A DNA stretch of 64,000 bases from Azoarcus sp. (GTDB lineage: Bacteria; Pseudomonadota; Gammaproteobacteria; Burkholderiales; Rhodocyclaceae): NCBI GenBank assembly GCA_030604735.1, contig JAUVVG010000016.1, positions 1 to 64,000 of the forward strand, written 5' to 3'. A program made the translations under genes and the position numbers. Of the stretch, positions 1-10,514 are shown one piece after another (the first letter of the stretch is position 1; each line of letters starts with the position of its first letter). The notes below the pieces were generated by a model. The model did no database searches and had not been told where the DNA came from. It was given only the letters and a program-made list of their open reading frames with translations.

Positions 1-1
1 C

Positions 2-64
2 GCTGGTATCGCTGCGCTGGCGTTTCATCTGGAAGGAAGGTGGACGGCGGGGGCGCTCGGGTGA
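2..64 (+). CDS. C-terminal tail of a truncated upstream gene
   Basis: An open frame runs from the window edge to a TGA at 62-64 and would encode about 20 residues, hydrophobic at first (AGIAALAFHL) and ending in TAGALG. This looks like the end of a membrane segment plus a short tail, so it may be the 3' end of an upstream membrane protein. It is too short to assign a family, and another frame is also open here, so this is only a tentative partial gene. Confidence 0.3.
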   Translation, partial: AGIAALAFHLEGRWTAGALG

Positions 65-164
65 ACTGTTTTGCCGTCCTGGGTGGGCACGCCGCGCTGC
101 AGCGGTTACCATCACTTTTATTTATCGTGCGTAAGCGGCGTTATTCGTCGTTCGCGCCGCCCCT

Positions 165-1493
165 ATGAATCGGTTTCTGAATCCCTCGGCCGCGGCCTTG
201 CTGTATGTCGTGCTGGATGTCTGGCTGGGCAACCAGATCGGCCCGGCTGGCAGCGGGATCGCGATCATGGTCGCGATCGGCTGGCTGTGGCTGAGCGAGG
301 CGCTGCATGTCAGCGTCACCGCGGTGCTGGTGCCGCTGCTGGCCAGTGCGAGCGGCGTGCTGGCCTTCGACCAGGCCTTGCTCCAGTTCGCCGATCCGGT
401 GATCTTCTTGTTTCTCGGGGGCTTCGCGCTCGCCGCCGGTTTGCAGAAGCAGGGGTTGGATCGCTGGATGGCGGCCTGGGTCATCAACAAGGCCGGCAGC
501 CGGCTCGATATCGCGGCCCGCTACCTGTTCTGGCTGACCGCGGTGTTGTCGATGTGGATCAGCAACACCGCGACCGCCGCGATGATGCTGCCACTCGCAC
601 TCGGCCTGCTCTCGCCACTGCGTCCTGAAAAATACCGCTCGACCTATCTCTACGTGCTGCTTGGCGTCGCGTTCTCGGCGAATATCGGCGGCATCGGTAC
701 GCTGGTCGGCAGCCCGCCCAATGCGATCGCCGCGTCCAATGTCGGCATCGGTTTCGCGCAGTGGATGCTGTTTGGTTTGCCGGTGGTGATTCTGATGATG
801 CCGGCGATGGAGTGGGCAGTGCGTATCGCGATGAAGCCCGACCTCGCGGTCGAGATCGAGCGTCCGTCGCTGGCGATGAACTGGTCCCGGCCGCACGGGC
901 TGATGCTGGGCGTGTTCCTGATGGCGGTGGTGCTGTGGGTGTTCGGGGCGCCGCTGAACGCTGTGCTCGGAATTGGGCGGGGATACGATGCCGCGGTGGC
1001 GCTGTTCGCGCTCGGGCTGCTGCATGCGCTCGGGCTGGCGCGCTGGAAGGATATCGAGCGCAGCGCCGATTGGGGGGTGTTGCTGCTCTTCGGCGGTGGC
1101 CTCACCCTGAGCCGGGTGCTGAACGAAAGCGGGGCAGGGGCGTGGCTGGCGCAACAGCTGGGTGGCCCGTTCGCGGCGATGCCGGTGCTGATGAGCCTGA
1201 TCCTGATGATCCTGTTCGCGATGCTGCTGACCGAGGTGACCAGCAACACTGCCAGTGCCGCCTTGTTGATTCCGCTTTTCATCGGCATGGCGCCCCAGAT
1301 CGAGCCGGTGCCGATCGCGGTGGTGGTCGCGATGGCAGCGTCCTGCGCTTTCCTGTTGCCAGTCGCGACGCCTCCGAACGCGATCATCTTCGGCAGCGGC
1401 CATGTGCCGCAGCGACAGATGATACGCGGCGGCCTTTGGGTCAGCCTGGTGGCGCTGCCGGTCCTGTTCGCGCTGGCGGCGGTGTTGCTGTGA
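165..1493 (+). CDS. DASS-family (SLC13) sodium/anion symporter
   Basis: A 442-residue polytopic membrane protein of the divalent anion:sodium symporter family, which imports dicarboxylates, sulfate or similar anions with sodium across the inner membrane. Both family signature repeats are visible: SNTATAAMMLPL near residue 127 and TSNTASAALLIPL near residue 358, each a Ser-Asn-Thr motif of the sodium/substrate site in the inverted-repeat fold. Length and about 11-12 hydrophobic segments fit the family. The ATG at 165 has no obvious Shine-Dalgarno sequence, but no better start exists upstream. It stands alone on the plus strand. The transported anion cannot be told from sequence. Confidence 0.85.
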   Translation: MNRFLNPSAAALLYVVLDVWLGNQIGPAGSGIAIMVAIGWLWLSEALHVSVTAVLVPLLASASGVLAFDQALLQFADPVIFLFLGGFALAAGLQKQGLDRWMAAWVINKAGSRLDIAARYLFWLTAVLSMWISNTATAAMMLPLALGLLSPLRPEKYRSTYLYVLLGVAFSANIGGIGTLVGSPPNAIAASNVGIGFAQWMLFGLPVVILMMPAMEWAVRIAMKPDLAVEIERPSLAMNWSRPHGLMLGVFLMAVVLWVFGAPLNAVLGIGRGYDAAVALFALGLLHALGLARWKDIERSADWGVLLLFGGGLTLSRVLNESGAGAWLAQQLGGPFAAMPVLMSLILMILFAMLLTEVTSNTASAALLIPLFIGMAPQIEPVPIAVVVAMAASCAFLLPVATPPNAIIFGSGHVPQRQMIRGGLWVSLVALPVLFALAAVLL

Positions 1494-1545
1494 TTGTCAT
1501 GCCCGTCGAAGCCTAGAGGTCGATGTGACGAGCTTGGCGCCGGGC

Positions 1546-1572
1546 TCAAGTATTTCTTGACCTGGTCGATAC
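1546..1572 (+). promoter_or_regulatory. Sigma28 (FliA)-type promoter for the chemoreceptor
   Basis: TCAAGTAT at 1546-1553 and GTCGATAC at 1565-1572 are separated by 11 bp. The known flagellar sigma28 consensus is TAAAGTTT-N11-GCCGATAA, so each half matches 6 of 8 positions at the right spacing. It lies about 95 bp upstream of the chemoreceptor start at 1666. The second chemoreceptor in this window has a similar element, which strengthens the call. Confidence 0.55.
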
Positions 1573-1665
1573 TGAATCTACGCTCGGATAATGGCGTTTC
1601 ACCGCGGCGAAGCCAAGGTCGCCTCGTGTCTCCAGACAAGGCGCGCATGAACAGAGGGGAGCAAG

Positions 1666-3306
1666 ATGGTCGATAAGCTCAAACTTCGTACCAAAATCGG
1701 TCTTCTCGTGGTGGCCGCGTTGATTGGTGTGGTCACGATGAGCGTACGCGGCATGTTGCAGATGCACCAGGACATGGTCGAGGCGCGCAAGGAGTTGATC
1801 AAGGCCGTTCTTCAATCGTCCCACAATCTTGCGATGGGCTACCATGCCCGGGAAATGCGCGGAGAGCTGACCCGGCAGGAGGCACAGCAAGCGGTCGTCG
1901 ATTCCTTTCTCAGTGCGCGCTATGGCGGTGCGGATGGGCGCGCCGAGTATGTCTATGCCTGGACCACGGACGGGGTCGGGGTTGCGCATGTGAGAGCCGA
2001 TCTGATCGGTCGCAACATGCTCGATGAATTGCGGGATGGGCAAGGGCGCTACACGCTGAGAGACCTGCTGGCCGGTGCGCGCTCGAGTCCGACAGGAGGT
2101 TATGTCGATACCGCATTTCCGCGACCGGGGCAGCAGGAGCCGGTCGAGAAGCTCCAGTTCGTGATGATGTTCGAGCCTTGGGACTGGTTCATCGGGACCG
2201 GCATCTACATGGATGATGTCGCCATCGCGTTTCGTGCAAGGCTCTGGAAGGAACTCGCGGTCGGTATCCTGGTGCTGGTGCTGCTGGGCGGGATCGGTTT
2301 CGTCGTCGCGCGCAACGTCCTGCGCCAGATCGGCGGCGAGCCGGCCGAGGCGATCGCCTCCATGGCCCAGGCGGCTTCAGGCGATCTGCGCATACAGGTG
2401 CATGGCGCGCTGCCTGGCAGCATGCTCGACTCGCTGGATACCATGGTCGCTGCGATTCGGCGGATGATCACCGAAATCGGCGAAGGTGCGAGCCGATTGG
2501 CCGAGAACGCTTCGCTAATCGGTTCTGCATCGCGCGACGTCGCAGCGGCCGCGGATCAGCAATCGGATGCCACCTCGACCATGGCCGCCGCAATCGAGGA
2601 AATGACCGTCAGCATCAACCATATCTCGGACCACGCGACCGAGACCGAGAGTAGCTCCGAGTCGTCGGCGAAGCTGGCGGATCAGGGCGTCCGCCGGGTG
2701 CAGACGGCGAGCCAGGATATCAGGCAGATTGCTTCCACCGTCACCAACGCCTCCGATCGGGTCCGTCGTCTCGCGGAGCAGGCCCGTCAGATTTCATCGA
2801 TCGCGGCCGTCATCAAGGAGATCGCGGGACAGACGAACCTGCTGGCACTGAACGCCGCGATCGAGGCTGCCCGCGCCGGGGAACAAGGGCGCGGCTTCGC
2901 GGTGGTCGCGGACGAGGTACGCAAACTCGCGGAACGGACCTCGGTCGCCACCGTCGAGATCGAGACGATGGTTCAGGGAGTACAGGCCGAAACCGAGGCG
3001 GTGGTCGAGGTGATGGATGCCGCTTTGCCCCAGGTGGAAGACGGGGTACAGGCATCGGATGGCGCGGCAGATACCTTGCGCGAGATCAAGGAAGGGGCGG
3101 AGTCGGCGCTGGAAAGAATACGCGAGGTCGCGAACGCGACCCGCGAGCAAAGTATCGCAAGCACCAGTATCGCCCAGAAAGTAGAGGAAATCGCCCACAT
3201 GGTGGAACGGACCAGCACGGCGACCCGCTCGACGGCTCAGTCATCGGAAGAGCTAGAACGCATCGCCGCCGAATTGCATGGTCTGGTCGGACGTTTCAAG
3301 TGCTGA
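1666..3306 (+). CDS. Methyl-accepting chemotaxis protein with single Cache domain
   Basis: A 546-residue inner-membrane chemoreceptor. An N-terminal membrane segment (about residues 11-30) is followed by a periplasmic single-Cache-type ligand domain (about 35-185) with the typical YVYAWTTDG and [13 protein letters not shown] segments. A second membrane segment (about 193-215), a HAMP linker and a long coiled-coil signalling domain follow. The CheA/CheW-contacting hairpin is clear ([20 protein letters not shown]). ATG 1666 has GGGGAG a few bases upstream. The sigma28-like promoter suggests co-expression with flagellar genes. The ligand is unknown; related Cache domains often bind small organic acids. 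Confidence 0.92.
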   Translation: MVDKLKLRTKIGLLVVAALIGVVTMSVRGMLQMHQDMVEARKELIKAVLQSSHNLAMGYHAREMRGELTRQEAQQAVVDSFLSARYGGADGRAEYVYAWTTDGVGVAHVRADLIGRNMLDELRDGQGRYTLRDLLAGARSSPTGGYVDTAFPRPGQQEPVEKLQFVMMFEPWDWFIGTGIYMDDVAIAFRARLWKELAVGILVLVLLGGIGFVVARNVLRQIGGEPAEAIASMAQAASGDLRIQVHGALPGSMLDSLDTMVAAIRRMITEIGEGASRLAENASLIGSASRDVAAAADQQSDATSTMAAAIEEMTVSINHISDHATETESSSESSAKLADQGVRRVQTASQDIRQIASTVTNASDRVRRLAEQARQISSIAAVIKEIAGQTNLLALNAAIEAARAGEQGRGFAVVADEVRKLAERTSVATVEIETMVQGVQAETEAVVEVMDAALPQVEDGVQASDGAADTLREIKEGAESALERIREVANATREQSIASTSIAQKVEEIAHMVERTSTATRSTAQSSEELERIAAELHGLVGRFKC

Positions 3307-3387
3307 GCATCCCAACCCACGCTAGCGGCGGAAGGCGGTGGCAAAGAAAACAACAGGTTGCAGAACGTTCTCTTGAGAGTGGCCGAC

Positions 3388-3426
3388 GTCGCAAGCGGAC
3401 CGATTAGCCTTCATGCCGCTTGCGAC
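3388..3426. repeat. Perfect 11-bp inverted repeat between convergent genes
   Basis: GTCGCAAGCGG at 3388-3398 is exactly repeated in inverted form at 3416-3426 with a 17-base loop. It sits between the chemoreceptor stop (3306) and the gcvP stop (3444), two convergent genes. It could act as a bidirectional transcription barrier or RNA 3'-end hairpin. There is no T-tract, so it is not a textbook intrinsic terminator. Confidence 0.6.
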
Positions 3427-3443
3427 GATTCTCTCACCCGCGC

Positions 3444-6341
3444 TCAGGCCTCCTCGTAGTCGGTCATCGGGACGCAGGCGCAGAACAGGTTGCGGTCGCC
3501 ATAGACATCGTCGATGCGGTTGACGGTTGGCCAGAACTTGTTTTCGGCGACCCACGGCAGCGGCGAGACAGCCTGCTCCCGGGTGTAGGGGCGCTGCCAG
3601 TCACCGATGACGTCGGCCTGGGTATGCGGGGCATTCACCAACGGGTTGTCGTCTCTGGACCACCGGCCGCTCTCGATCTCGCGGATCTCGTTACGGATGG
3701 CGATCATCGCCGCGATGAAGCGGTCGAGTTCGGCGAGGTCCTCGGACTCGGTCGGTTCGACCATGATCGTGCCCGCCACCGGGAAGGACATGGTCGGCGC
3801 ATGGAAGCCGTAATCCATCAGTCGTTTCGCGATGTCGACTTCGGAGATGCCGGTGGCGGCCTTGATCGGGCGGATGTCGAGAATGCACTCGTGCGCGACC
3901 CGGCCCTGACTGCCGGTGTAGAGCACCGGATAATGATCGGCAAGCCGGTTGGCGACATAGTTCGCATTGAGGATGGCAGTTTCGGTGGCCCGCTTCAAGC
4001 CTTCACCGCCCATCATCGTGATGTACATCCAAGAGATCGGCAGAATGCTGGCCGAACCGAACGGCGCGGCCGAGACCGCGCCCTGACCCTTGTTCGGACG
4101 ATGTCCGTCGCCGGTTGGCGAGACCACATGGTCTGCCATGAAGGGGGCGAGATGGGCAGCCAGTCCGATCGGACCCATGCCGGGGCCGCCGCCACCATGC
4201 GGAATGCAGAAGGTCTTGTGCAGGTTCATGTGGGAGACGTCGGCGCCGATGGCGGCCGGCGAGGTCAGTCCGACCTGGGCGTTCAGGTTGGCGCCGTCCA
4301 TGTAGACCTGGCCGCCGTGGGCGTGCACGATTTCGCAGATTTCCCTGACCGCTTCTTCGAACACCCCATGGGTCGAGGGATAGGTGATCATCAGGGCTGC
4401 TAGCTCATCCCCATGTTGGGCGGCTTTGGCGCGGAGGTCCGCGACATCGATGTTGCCGTTGTCGTCACAGGCGACCACGACCACACGCATGCCGCACATC
4501 TGTGCGGTGGCCGGGTTGGTGCCGTGAGCCGACTTCGGGATCAGGCATACCTTGCGCTGAGCATCGCCCCGGCTCGCATGGTAGCGTGCGATCGCGACCA
4601 GGCCGGCGTATTCGCCCTGGGCGCCAGAATTGGGCTGTATCGAGATGGCAGGAAAGCCGGTGATCGCACGCAACTGCTCGGTCAGGCTTTCGATCATTTG
4701 CAGATAGCCGGCGGCCTGCTCGCGCGGCACGAAGGGGTGCATCTGGCCGAACTCGGCCCAGGTCACCGGGATCATCTCGCTGGTCGCGTTCAGCTTCATC
4801 GTGCACGAGCCGAGCGAGATCATCGAGTGATCCAGCGCGAGGTCGCGATTCTGCAGCTTCTTCAGGTAGCGCAACATCTCATGCTCGGTGTGGTGGGTGT
4901 TGAATACCGGATGCGACAGGATGGCGTCGTCGCGCAGCAACTCGGCGGGAATCGCGCCGCCGTTTGCCAGCACCGCTGCGTCCAGTCCGTCGATGTCGGT
5001 ATCCGCGTCGAACAGGTTCAGCAATGCCGCCAGATCGGCGCGGGTGGTGGTTTCATCCAGGGACAGACCGATGCGGGCGTCGGACACCCTGCGCAGGTTG
5101 TAGCCAGCCTCCACCGCGGCATCGACGATCTGCCGGGTTTGCGGGCCGGTTTCGATCTGCAAGGTGTCGAAAAAGTGTTCGCACACCAGCTGCTGGCCTG
5201 CACGCTTCAAGCCTTCGGCCAGGATCGCGGTGAAACGGTGAATGCGCGATGCGATCGTGCGCAATCCCTGCGGACCATGATAGACCGCATAGAAACCTGC
5301 CATGTTGGCGAGCAGGACCTGCGAGGTGCAGATGTTGGAGTTCGCCTTTTCTCGACGAATATGTTGCTCGCGGGTCTGCAGTGTCATCCGCAGTGCGGTC
5401 TTGCCGCGCACATCCTTGGAGACACCGATGATCCGGCCCGGCATCGCACGCACATTCGATTGACGGGTGGCGAAGAAGGCCGCATGCGGGCCGCCGAAAC
5501 CCATCGGTACGCCAAAGCGCTGGGCCGAACCCAAGGCGATGTCCGCGCCCATCGCGCCGGGCGACTTCAGCAGCACCAGTGCCATCAGGTCGGACGCGAC
5601 CGCCGTCACCGCACCGGCCGCCTTGAGGGCGGTGACGACCGGCTCGATGTTCGTAATCCCCCCGCGTTCGTCGGGATACTGCAGCAGGGCACCGAAGACA
5701 TCATGATGCGCCGCCTCGATGGCCGGACCCGTGACGATCTCGAAGCCGAAGTAGCCGGCGCGCGTCCTCACGACATCGAGGGTTTGCGGAAAGCAGGCCT
5801 CATCCACGTAGAAGGCATTCGACTTCGATTTGCTCACCCTGCGCGCCATCGCCATCGCCTCGGCGGCGGCAGTCGCCTCGTCCAACAAGGAAGCGTTGGC
5901 CAGTTCGAGCCCGGTCAGGTCGATGACCATTTGCTGATAGTTCAACAGCGCTTCCAGCCGCCCCTGGGCGATCTCGGCCTGGTAAGGCGTGTAGGCGGTG
6001 TACCAGCCCGGGTTCTCCATCACGTTGCGCAGGATGACCGCGGGGGTGTGGGTGCCGTAATACCCCATGCCGATCAAGGATTTCTTGAGCACGTTGCGAT
6101 TCGCGATCGCTCGCAAGTCGGTCAGTGCCCGATGCTCCGGCTTCGGACCCGGCAAGGGCAACGCGGAAGGCAGACGAATGTCGGCTGGCACGGTCTGCGC
6201 GATCAGTTCCTCCATCGAGGCGACCCCGACCGCTTCCAGCATGACGGCGACTTCGGCGTCATTCGGGCCGATGTGACGATCGATGAACTGATCGAGCTGC
6301 TCGAGAGCGGAAAGGGGGGCATTCAAGGACATTGACGACAT
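3444..6341 (-). CDS. gcvP: Glycine dehydrogenase (decarboxylating), P-protein
   Basis: The 965-residue P-protein of the glycine cleavage system decarboxylates glycine with pyridoxal phosphate and passes the aminomethyl group to the lipoyl arm of GcvH. The PLP-lysine region [19 protein letters not shown] is present, and the length matches the single-chain family (E. coli 957). The frame is open upstream into other sequence, but ATG 6341 ([15 protein letters not shown]) is the family-like start; a second Met lies three codons in. It is the last gene of gcvT-gcvH-gcvP, with a 191-bp spacer after gcvH, and is presumably controlled by the glycine riboswitch upstream of gcvT. Confidence 0.97.
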   Translation of the reverse strand: MSSMSLNAPLSALEQLDQFIDRHIGPNDAEVAVMLEAVGVASMEELIAQTVPADIRLPSALPLPGPKPEHRALTDLRAIANRNVLKKSLIGMGYYGTHTPAVILRNVMENPGWYTAYTPYQAEIAQGRLEALLNYQQMVIDLTGLELANASLLDEATAAAEAMAMARRVSKSKSNAFYVDEACFPQTLDVVRTRAGYFGFEIVTGPAIEAAHHDVFGALLQYPDERGGITNIEPVVTALKAAGAVTAVASDLMALVLLKSPGAMGADIALGSAQRFGVPMGFGGPHAAFFATRQSNVRAMPGRIIGVSKDVRGKTALRMTLQTREQHIRREKANSNICTSQVLLANMAGFYAVYHGPQGLRTIASRIHRFTAILAEGLKRAGQQLVCEHFFDTLQIETGPQTRQIVDAAVEAGYNLRRVSDARIGLSLDETTTRADLAALLNLFDADTDIDGLDAAVLANGGAIPAELLRDDAILSHPVFNTHHTEHEMLRYLKKLQNRDLALDHSMISLGSCTMKLNATSEMIPVTWAEFGQMHPFVPREQAAGYLQMIESLTEQLRAITGFPAISIQPNSGAQGEYAGLVAIARYHASRGDAQRKVCLIPKSAHGTNPATAQMCGMRVVVVACDDNGNIDVADLRAKAAQHGDELAALMITYPSTHGVFEEAVREICEIVHAHGGQVYMDGANLNAQVGLTSPAAIGADVSHMNLHKTFCIPHGGGGPGMGPIGLAAHLAPFMADHVVSPTGDGHRPNKGQGAVSAAPFGSASILPISWMYITMMGGEGLKRATETAILNANYVANRLADHYPVLYTGSQGRVAHECILDIRPIKAATGISEVDIAKRLMDYGFHAPTMSFPVAGTIMVEPTESEDLAELDRFIAAMIAIRNEIREIESGRWSRDDNPLVNAPHTQADVIGDWQRPYTREQAVSPLPWVAENKFWPTVNRIDDVYGDRNLFCACVPMTDYEEA

Positions 6342-6532
6342 GGCGGATCCGGAGCGAAAAGTGGGAAAGTCTAGGGGCGGGGAACTGAAACTCGATTGAA
6401 GAACTGTCACGCGGGTGGGGGGCTTACCCGCACCGGCCGGCGAGACGCGCCACCCGGCGCGCATGTCGCAGGCCAACGCTCGCAACACGTGACATGTGCC
6501 TGGGTACGGGCCCCGGCTCGGAGCGTGCGGAG

Positions 6533-6916
6533 TCAGGCCTGATCGATCTCGGCGAGATAGCCCGCCGCATCCATGAAGCCGGACAAGTCGGCGCCGTCGG
6601 CGCGCATCTTGAACAACCAGGCCCCGTAGGCATCGCCATTGACCGATTCGGGCGCATCGATCGCCTCGTTGTTGGAGGCGATCACCTCTCCGGCAACCGG
6701 CGCATAGATATCCGAGGCCGCCTTGACCGACTCGACCACGGCGCATGCCTCGCCGGCGTCGACGATGCGCCCGGCCTCCGGAAGTTCTAGGAAGACGATG
6801 TCGCCGAGCGCTTGCTGGGCATGGTCGGTAATCCCGATGGTCAGCGTGCCGTCGGCTTCGACGCGAATCCATTCATGGGACGAGGTGTATTTGAGATCGG
6901 CTGGAATGTTGCTCAT
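6533..6916 (-). CDS. gcvH: Glycine cleavage system H protein
   Basis: A 127-residue lipoyl carrier that shuttles the aminomethyl intermediate between GcvP, GcvT and lipoamide dehydrogenase. The lipoylation motif VESVKAASD places the modified lysine at about residue 65, and the N-terminus ([16 protein letters not shown]) is typical. The start at 6916 is supported by AGGAG about 8 bases upstream. It lies between gcvT (195-bp gap) and gcvP. No lipoamide dehydrogenase (gcvL) gene is in the window. Confidence 0.97.
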   Translation of the reverse strand: MSNIPADLKYTSSHEWIRVEADGTLTIGITDHAQQALGDIVFLELPEAGRIVDAGEACAVVESVKAASDIYAPVAGEVIASNNEAIDAPESVNGDAYGAWLFKMRADGADLSGFMDAAGYLAEIDQA

Positions 6917-7111
6917 CGTGAGACTCCTGAAGCGAGTGAGGGTTAAGCGCTTGACGTTGAGGACAAACTGAAACTCTGGAGCGTAGGCCAAGAAACGACG
7001 TTGGGCAGGTTCAAGGAATGGTGCCAGTAGTGTGCCGGCATGTTTCTCACCCCCCCGCAACGGATTGCGACGGAGGCAGGGCCATGGGTTCTATCACTTT
7101 TTCGTCGCCAG

Positions 7112-8206
7112 TCAGTCGATCAAGGACTTGCCATTCCGGACGAACGGCAATTTGACGGTCATGGCCTTGAGCCGACGACCTCGCACATCGACTTCGACTT
7201 CGGTCCCGGGCGCCGTAGGCAAGGGCAGGCGGGCGAAGCCGATCGATTTCTGCAGGGTCGGCGAGAAGCTGCCACTGGTGGTCTCGCCTGCGCCGTCCGG
7301 GCCAAAGACCGGCATGTGGGCGCGCAGCACGCCCTTGTCGAGCAGGACCAGTCCCAGCATGGCCATCGAGGCGGGTTTGGCTTCCAGCGCAGCGCGACCG
7401 ATGAAGATGCGATCCGGGTCGCGCATGTCGACCGTCCAGGCCAGTCCTGCATCGAGAGGGGAGACCGCCTCGTCCATGTCCTGACCGTAGAGATTCATGC
7501 CGGCTTCGAGCCTGAGCGTATCGCGTGCGCCCAGGCCGCACGGACGCACACCGGCGGATACCAGCGCATCCCACATCACGGCAGCCCGATCGACCGGGAC
7601 GCTGACCTCGAGACCATCTTCGCCGGTGTAGCCGGTGCGGGCGATGAACAGGTCGCCCAACCTGACCCCACTGAACGGTGCCGGGATACCGCGTGCGGTA
7701 TTGAGCTCGGGAATGGCGCGGGACGCCTTTTCGATCGCGTTCGGTCCCTGGATCGCGATCATGGCCAGGTCGCGACGGCCTTCGAGGCTGACGTTGGCGC
7801 CCAGGGTCGCGATCTGTTTGCGAATCCAGGCCACATCCTTGTCTGCGGTGCCAGCGTTGACGACGGTGCGGTACTCGCTGTCCGAAATCCGGTAGACGAT
7901 GAGGTCGTCGATGACGCCGCCGGCCTCGGTCAGCATGCAGGAGTACAGCGCCTTGCCGGGTGTCTTGAGCTTTGCCACATCGTTCGCGAGCAGGGCGCGC
8001 AAAAAAGGCGTCGCATCGCTACCGGACAAGTCGAGTGCGAGCATGTGCGAGACGTCGAACATTCCGGCGTCGGTGCGAACCGCATGGTGTTCGTCGATCT
8101 GCGAGCCGTAGTTGACCGGCATGTCCCAGCCGGCGAAATCGACCATGCGTGCACCGGCTGCGACATGGCGATCGTGAAGTGGGGTCAGTTTGCTGGGGCT
8201 TTGCAT
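7112..8206 (-). CDS. gcvT: Aminomethyltransferase, T-protein
   Basis: The 364-residue T-protein releases ammonia from aminomethyl-GcvH and makes 5,10-methylene-tetrahydrofolate. Family landmarks include the N-terminal [30 protein letters not shown] region (folate fold), [19 protein letters not shown], and the C-terminal barrel. Length matches the family. ATG 8206 is preceded by GGAG about 9 bases upstream. It is the first gene of the gcv operon, and its 5' leader is the tandem glycine riboswitch, so its expression should rise with glycine. Confidence 0.97.
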   Translation of the reverse strand: MQSPSKLTPLHDRHVAAGARMVDFAGWDMPVNYGSQIDEHHAVRTDAGMFDVSHMLALDLSGSDATPFLRALLANDVAKLKTPGKALYSCMLTEAGGVIDDLIVYRISDSEYRTVVNAGTADKDVAWIRKQIATLGANVSLEGRRDLAMIAIQGPNAIEKASRAIPELNTARGIPAPFSGVRLGDLFIARTGYTGEDGLEVSVPVDRAAVMWDALVSAGVRPCGLGARDTLRLEAGMNLYGQDMDEAVSPLDAGLAWTVDMRDPDRIFIGRAALEAKPASMAMLGLVLLDKGVLRAHMPVFGPDGAGETTSGSFSPTLQKSIGFARLPLPTAPGTEVEVDVRGRRLKAMTVKLPFVRNGKSLID

Positions 8207-8280
8207 GCGATGGTCTCCGGCGAGGGACGGGGTGAGCGGGAAGGGGCGCGTCGGGCCGGCCGGCTTTCGGCAGTCCGTGT

Positions 8281-8472
8281 CCCCTTCTGTCCCTTGTACC
8301 TGAGAGATTCCAGCGACGTCATCGACGCCGGCCGGGTGCCCCTTCGGTGGATGCCCGGCCCGTATCGGACGGCATCGCTCTCCAGAGTGTTCGAATCGGA
8401 CGCGGTCCGTTTGCCTGAGCGGTTCCGGGGGGTTACGCCTTCGGCGACTCTCGGGGAGTTCTCTCCCGCGTC
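8281..8472 (-). promoter_or_regulatory. Tandem glycine riboswitch controlling gcvTHP
   Basis: Read on the minus strand, two glycine aptamers follow each other. Aptamer 1 (about 8470-8405) contains GGGAGAG, GTCGCCGAAGGCGTAA and CTCAGGCAAA. Aptamer 2 (about 8390-8285) contains GGAGAGCG, CACCGAAGGGGCA and CTCTCAGGTAC, followed by GGGACAGAAGGGG. These are the conserved blocks of the Rfam glycine riboswitch family, joined by a short linker as in classic tandem types. The leader then runs about 75 bases to the gcvT start, where the GGAG ribosome site could be the controlled element. No clear terminator hairpin with U-tract is visible, so translational control seems more likely. Confidence 0.93.
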
Positions 8473-8479
8473 TGGGCGC

Positions 8480-8508
8480 ACGATAACATCGCGCTCGACA
8501 TGGCGCAA
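8480..8508 (-). promoter_or_regulatory. Sigma70-type promoter for the gcv riboswitch transcript
   Basis: On the minus strand TTGCGC (complement of 8503-8508) and TATCGT (complement of 8480-8485) are 17 bp apart. Transcription would start near 8473, exactly at the 5' edge of aptamer 1. The match to consensus is moderate, but position and spacing fit well. Confidence 0.5.
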
Positions 8509-8661
8509 TCGAGCCGGACGATTATCCCCTCGCGCTGGACAATCGACCCCGGACGTCATCGCCAAGGCGCGGGAATGACCTGCGCCTCGAACTTTCCTGG
8601 GCGTCATGCCTCTGACGGCGCACCGGGTCCCGATCGCCCTCGGCCGGAGGTTTGCTTTGAT

Positions 8662-9567
8662 ATGATGAAGGACATGAAGCCTTTCGAAAGTCTTTTCCTG
8701 GATTTGCGCGGTCAGCGCCATCATGTCCGCAGCTGGGGGCGCATCGGCGCGCGCAAGCTGTTCATGTTGCATGGCTGGGGTGACACCTCCGTCACCTTCC
8801 AGTTTCTGGTCGATGCGCTGGCCGGCGACTGGCATGTGTTGGCACCGGATTGGCGCGGTTTCGGCCAGTCTGCACGGGGCGCGGACGCCTACTGGTTTCC
8901 GGACTATCTTGCGGATCTGGACGCCTTGCTCAGGCACACCTGTCCGCGCGAACCGGTTGCGCTGGTCGGCCACAGCATGGGCGGGAACATCGCCTGCCTT
9001 TACGCCGGGATCCGGCCGGCGCGGCTGTCGCATGTGGTGTCGCTGGACGCCTTCGGCTTGCCCGATCGCGCCAGTGAGGAAGCCCCGGGACGCTACGAAA
9101 AGTGGTTGAACCAGCTGGCGGCACCGCAAGCGTTCCGGACTTATCCGGATGTCGACGCGTTCGCGCGGCGGATGTTGCGCGATAATCCAAGGCTGACACC
9201 CGAAAAGGCAATGTTCCTGGCTGGACACATGACCGAACCCGATGTCGAAGGCGGAGTCCGGGTCGCGATCGATCCGGCGCATCGCAACGTCAATCCGGTA
9301 CTTTATCGGCGATCCGAGGTCGAAAGCTGCTGGAGGCGCGTCAATGCCAAGGTATTGTGGCTTGGCCAGGCGGACCCCGCCTGGCGCCGAGGCATGGGGA
9401 TCGCGGATGATGTCTATCGGGCCGGCGCAGCGTGTTTCAAGCATTTCAGCGAGCAGAGCGTTCCCGATGCCGGACATCACCTTCATCATGATCAGCCGGC
9501 GCAGGTCGCCATGGCGATCGAGACCTTTCTGAACGATTCAACGTATTCGAGCGAGCTCCAAAGATGA
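8662..9567 (+). CDS. Alpha/beta hydrolase
   Basis: A 301-residue alpha/beta-fold hydrolase. HGWG (about 37-40) forms the oxyanion-hole region, GHSMGG places the nucleophile at Ser105, and the C-terminal DAGHHLHHDQP supplies the catalytic histidine. Two or three Met codons are possible starts (8662, 8665, 8674); 8662 is chosen because GGAGG lies about 11 bases upstream. The stop overlaps the start of the PHP phosphatase gene by 4 bp (ATGA), so the two are translationally coupled. The substrate is unknown; an esterase or carboxylester hydrolase role is likely. Confidence 0.85.
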   Translation: MMKDMKPFESLFLDLRGQRHHVRSWGRIGARKLFMLHGWGDTSVTFQFLVDALAGDWHVLAPDWRGFGQSARGADAYWFPDYLADLDALLRHTCPREPVALVGHSMGGNIACLYAGIRPARLSHVVSLDAFGLPDRASEEAPGRYEKWLNQLAAPQAFRTYPDVDAFARRMLRDNPRLTPEKAMFLAGHMTEPDVEGGVRVAIDPAHRNVNPVLYRRSEVESCWRRVNAKVLWLGQADPAWRRGMGIADDVYRAGAACFKHFSEQSVPDAGHHLHHDQPAQVAMAIETFLNDSTYSSELQR

Positions 9568-10400
9568 CCGCCAACGTGGATTTGCACTGTCATTCAACCG
9601 TGTCGGATGGCTGGTTGACGCCGTCCGAGGTGGTCAGGCGGGCTGCGATGAACGGCGTCACCTTGCTCGCCTTGACCGATCACGACGAAGTGTCGGGTAT
9701 CGACGAGGCAAGACGGACCGCTGATGAGCTTGGTCTGGATTTTGTCGCCGGGGTGGAGATTTCGGTGTCGCTGTTCGGTGAAACCATTCACGTGGTCGGT
9801 CTCGGTATCGATCACCATCACGGCCCGCTGCTCGAAGGTCTGGGGGCGGTCCGATCCGGGCGCGGCGAGCGTGCCGAGCGGATGGACGCGGAGCTCGCTG
9901 CGATCGGCATTCACGGAACCCTGGCCGGAGCGCGCCGACTCGCCGGTAATCCGGCCTTGGTCAGTCGGGCGCATTTCGCCAGGCACCTGGTCTCGATCGG
10001 CTTGATGCCGGACGTCAACACGGTATTCCGGTACTACCTCGCCAAGGGCAAGCCGGGTTTCGTGCAGCACGAGTGGGCGACGCTCGAGGAGGCGGTCGGC
10101 TGGATTCTCGGAGCGGGCGGGATTGCCGTGCTCGCCCACCCGGCGCGGTATCGTCTGTCCGGCCTGCAGATGGATGCGTTGCTCGATCGATTCATCGCTT
10201 GCGGGGGCGAAGGGATAGAGGTCGTCTCGGGCGCGCATACACCGGCCGACATGCAGAAGTTCGCCTCTGTGGCCAGAAGCCGTGGCTTGCTGGCGTCGCG
10301 CGCGTCCGATTTTCATGGCGAGAACGAAAGCCCGGTCGATCTCGGTCGATGCAATCCGTTACCGGCCGACCTGATCCCGGTGTGGTCGCGCCTGATCTGA
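9564..10400 (+). CDS. rnm: PHP-domain phosphatase, Rnm/YciV family
   Basis: A 278-residue PHP-domain metalloenzyme. DLHCHSTVSDG at the start, LTDHDEVSG, ISVSLFGETIHVVG, ARAHF-type and AHPARY segments and a final DFHGE provide the His/Asp/Glu metal ligands. The family member YciV/Rnm of E. coli (RNase AM) removes 5' mononucleotides from RNA and 3',5'-bisphosphonucleotides. The order Rnm-YciO-M50-TrpS-ScpA-ScpB-RluB is a recurring proteobacterial neighbourhood. It overlaps the upstream hydrolase by 4 bp. Confidence 0.88.
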   Translation: MTANVDLHCHSTVSDGWLTPSEVVRRAAMNGVTLLALTDHDEVSGIDEARRTADELGLDFVAGVEISVSLFGETIHVVGLGIDHHHGPLLEGLGAVRSGRGERAERMDAELAAIGIHGTLAGARRLAGNPALVSRAHFARHLVSIGLMPDVNTVFRYYLAKGKPGFVQHEWATLEEAVGWILGAGGIAVLAHPARYRLSGLQMDALLDRFIACGGEGIEVVSGAHTPADMQKFASVARSRGLLASRASDFHGENESPVDLGRCNPLPADLIPVWSRLI

Positions 10401-10514
10401 CATAGCATTCGGGCAACGGTTGGCCATCCATCCACGATCCATCCTCAATCGAATCGAATCCGGCAACGGGTTTCCACGTGCAGCGATCCACTTTTCCTTC
10501 ATTTCCAGACCACG

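Noticed and set aside
4413-6335. A 640-codon open frame on the plus strand opposite gcvP
   Set aside because: It is the mirror of a strongly conserved gcvP gene; the predicted protein is Arg/His/Gly/Gln-rich without any domain, as expected of a GC-rich antisense shadow.
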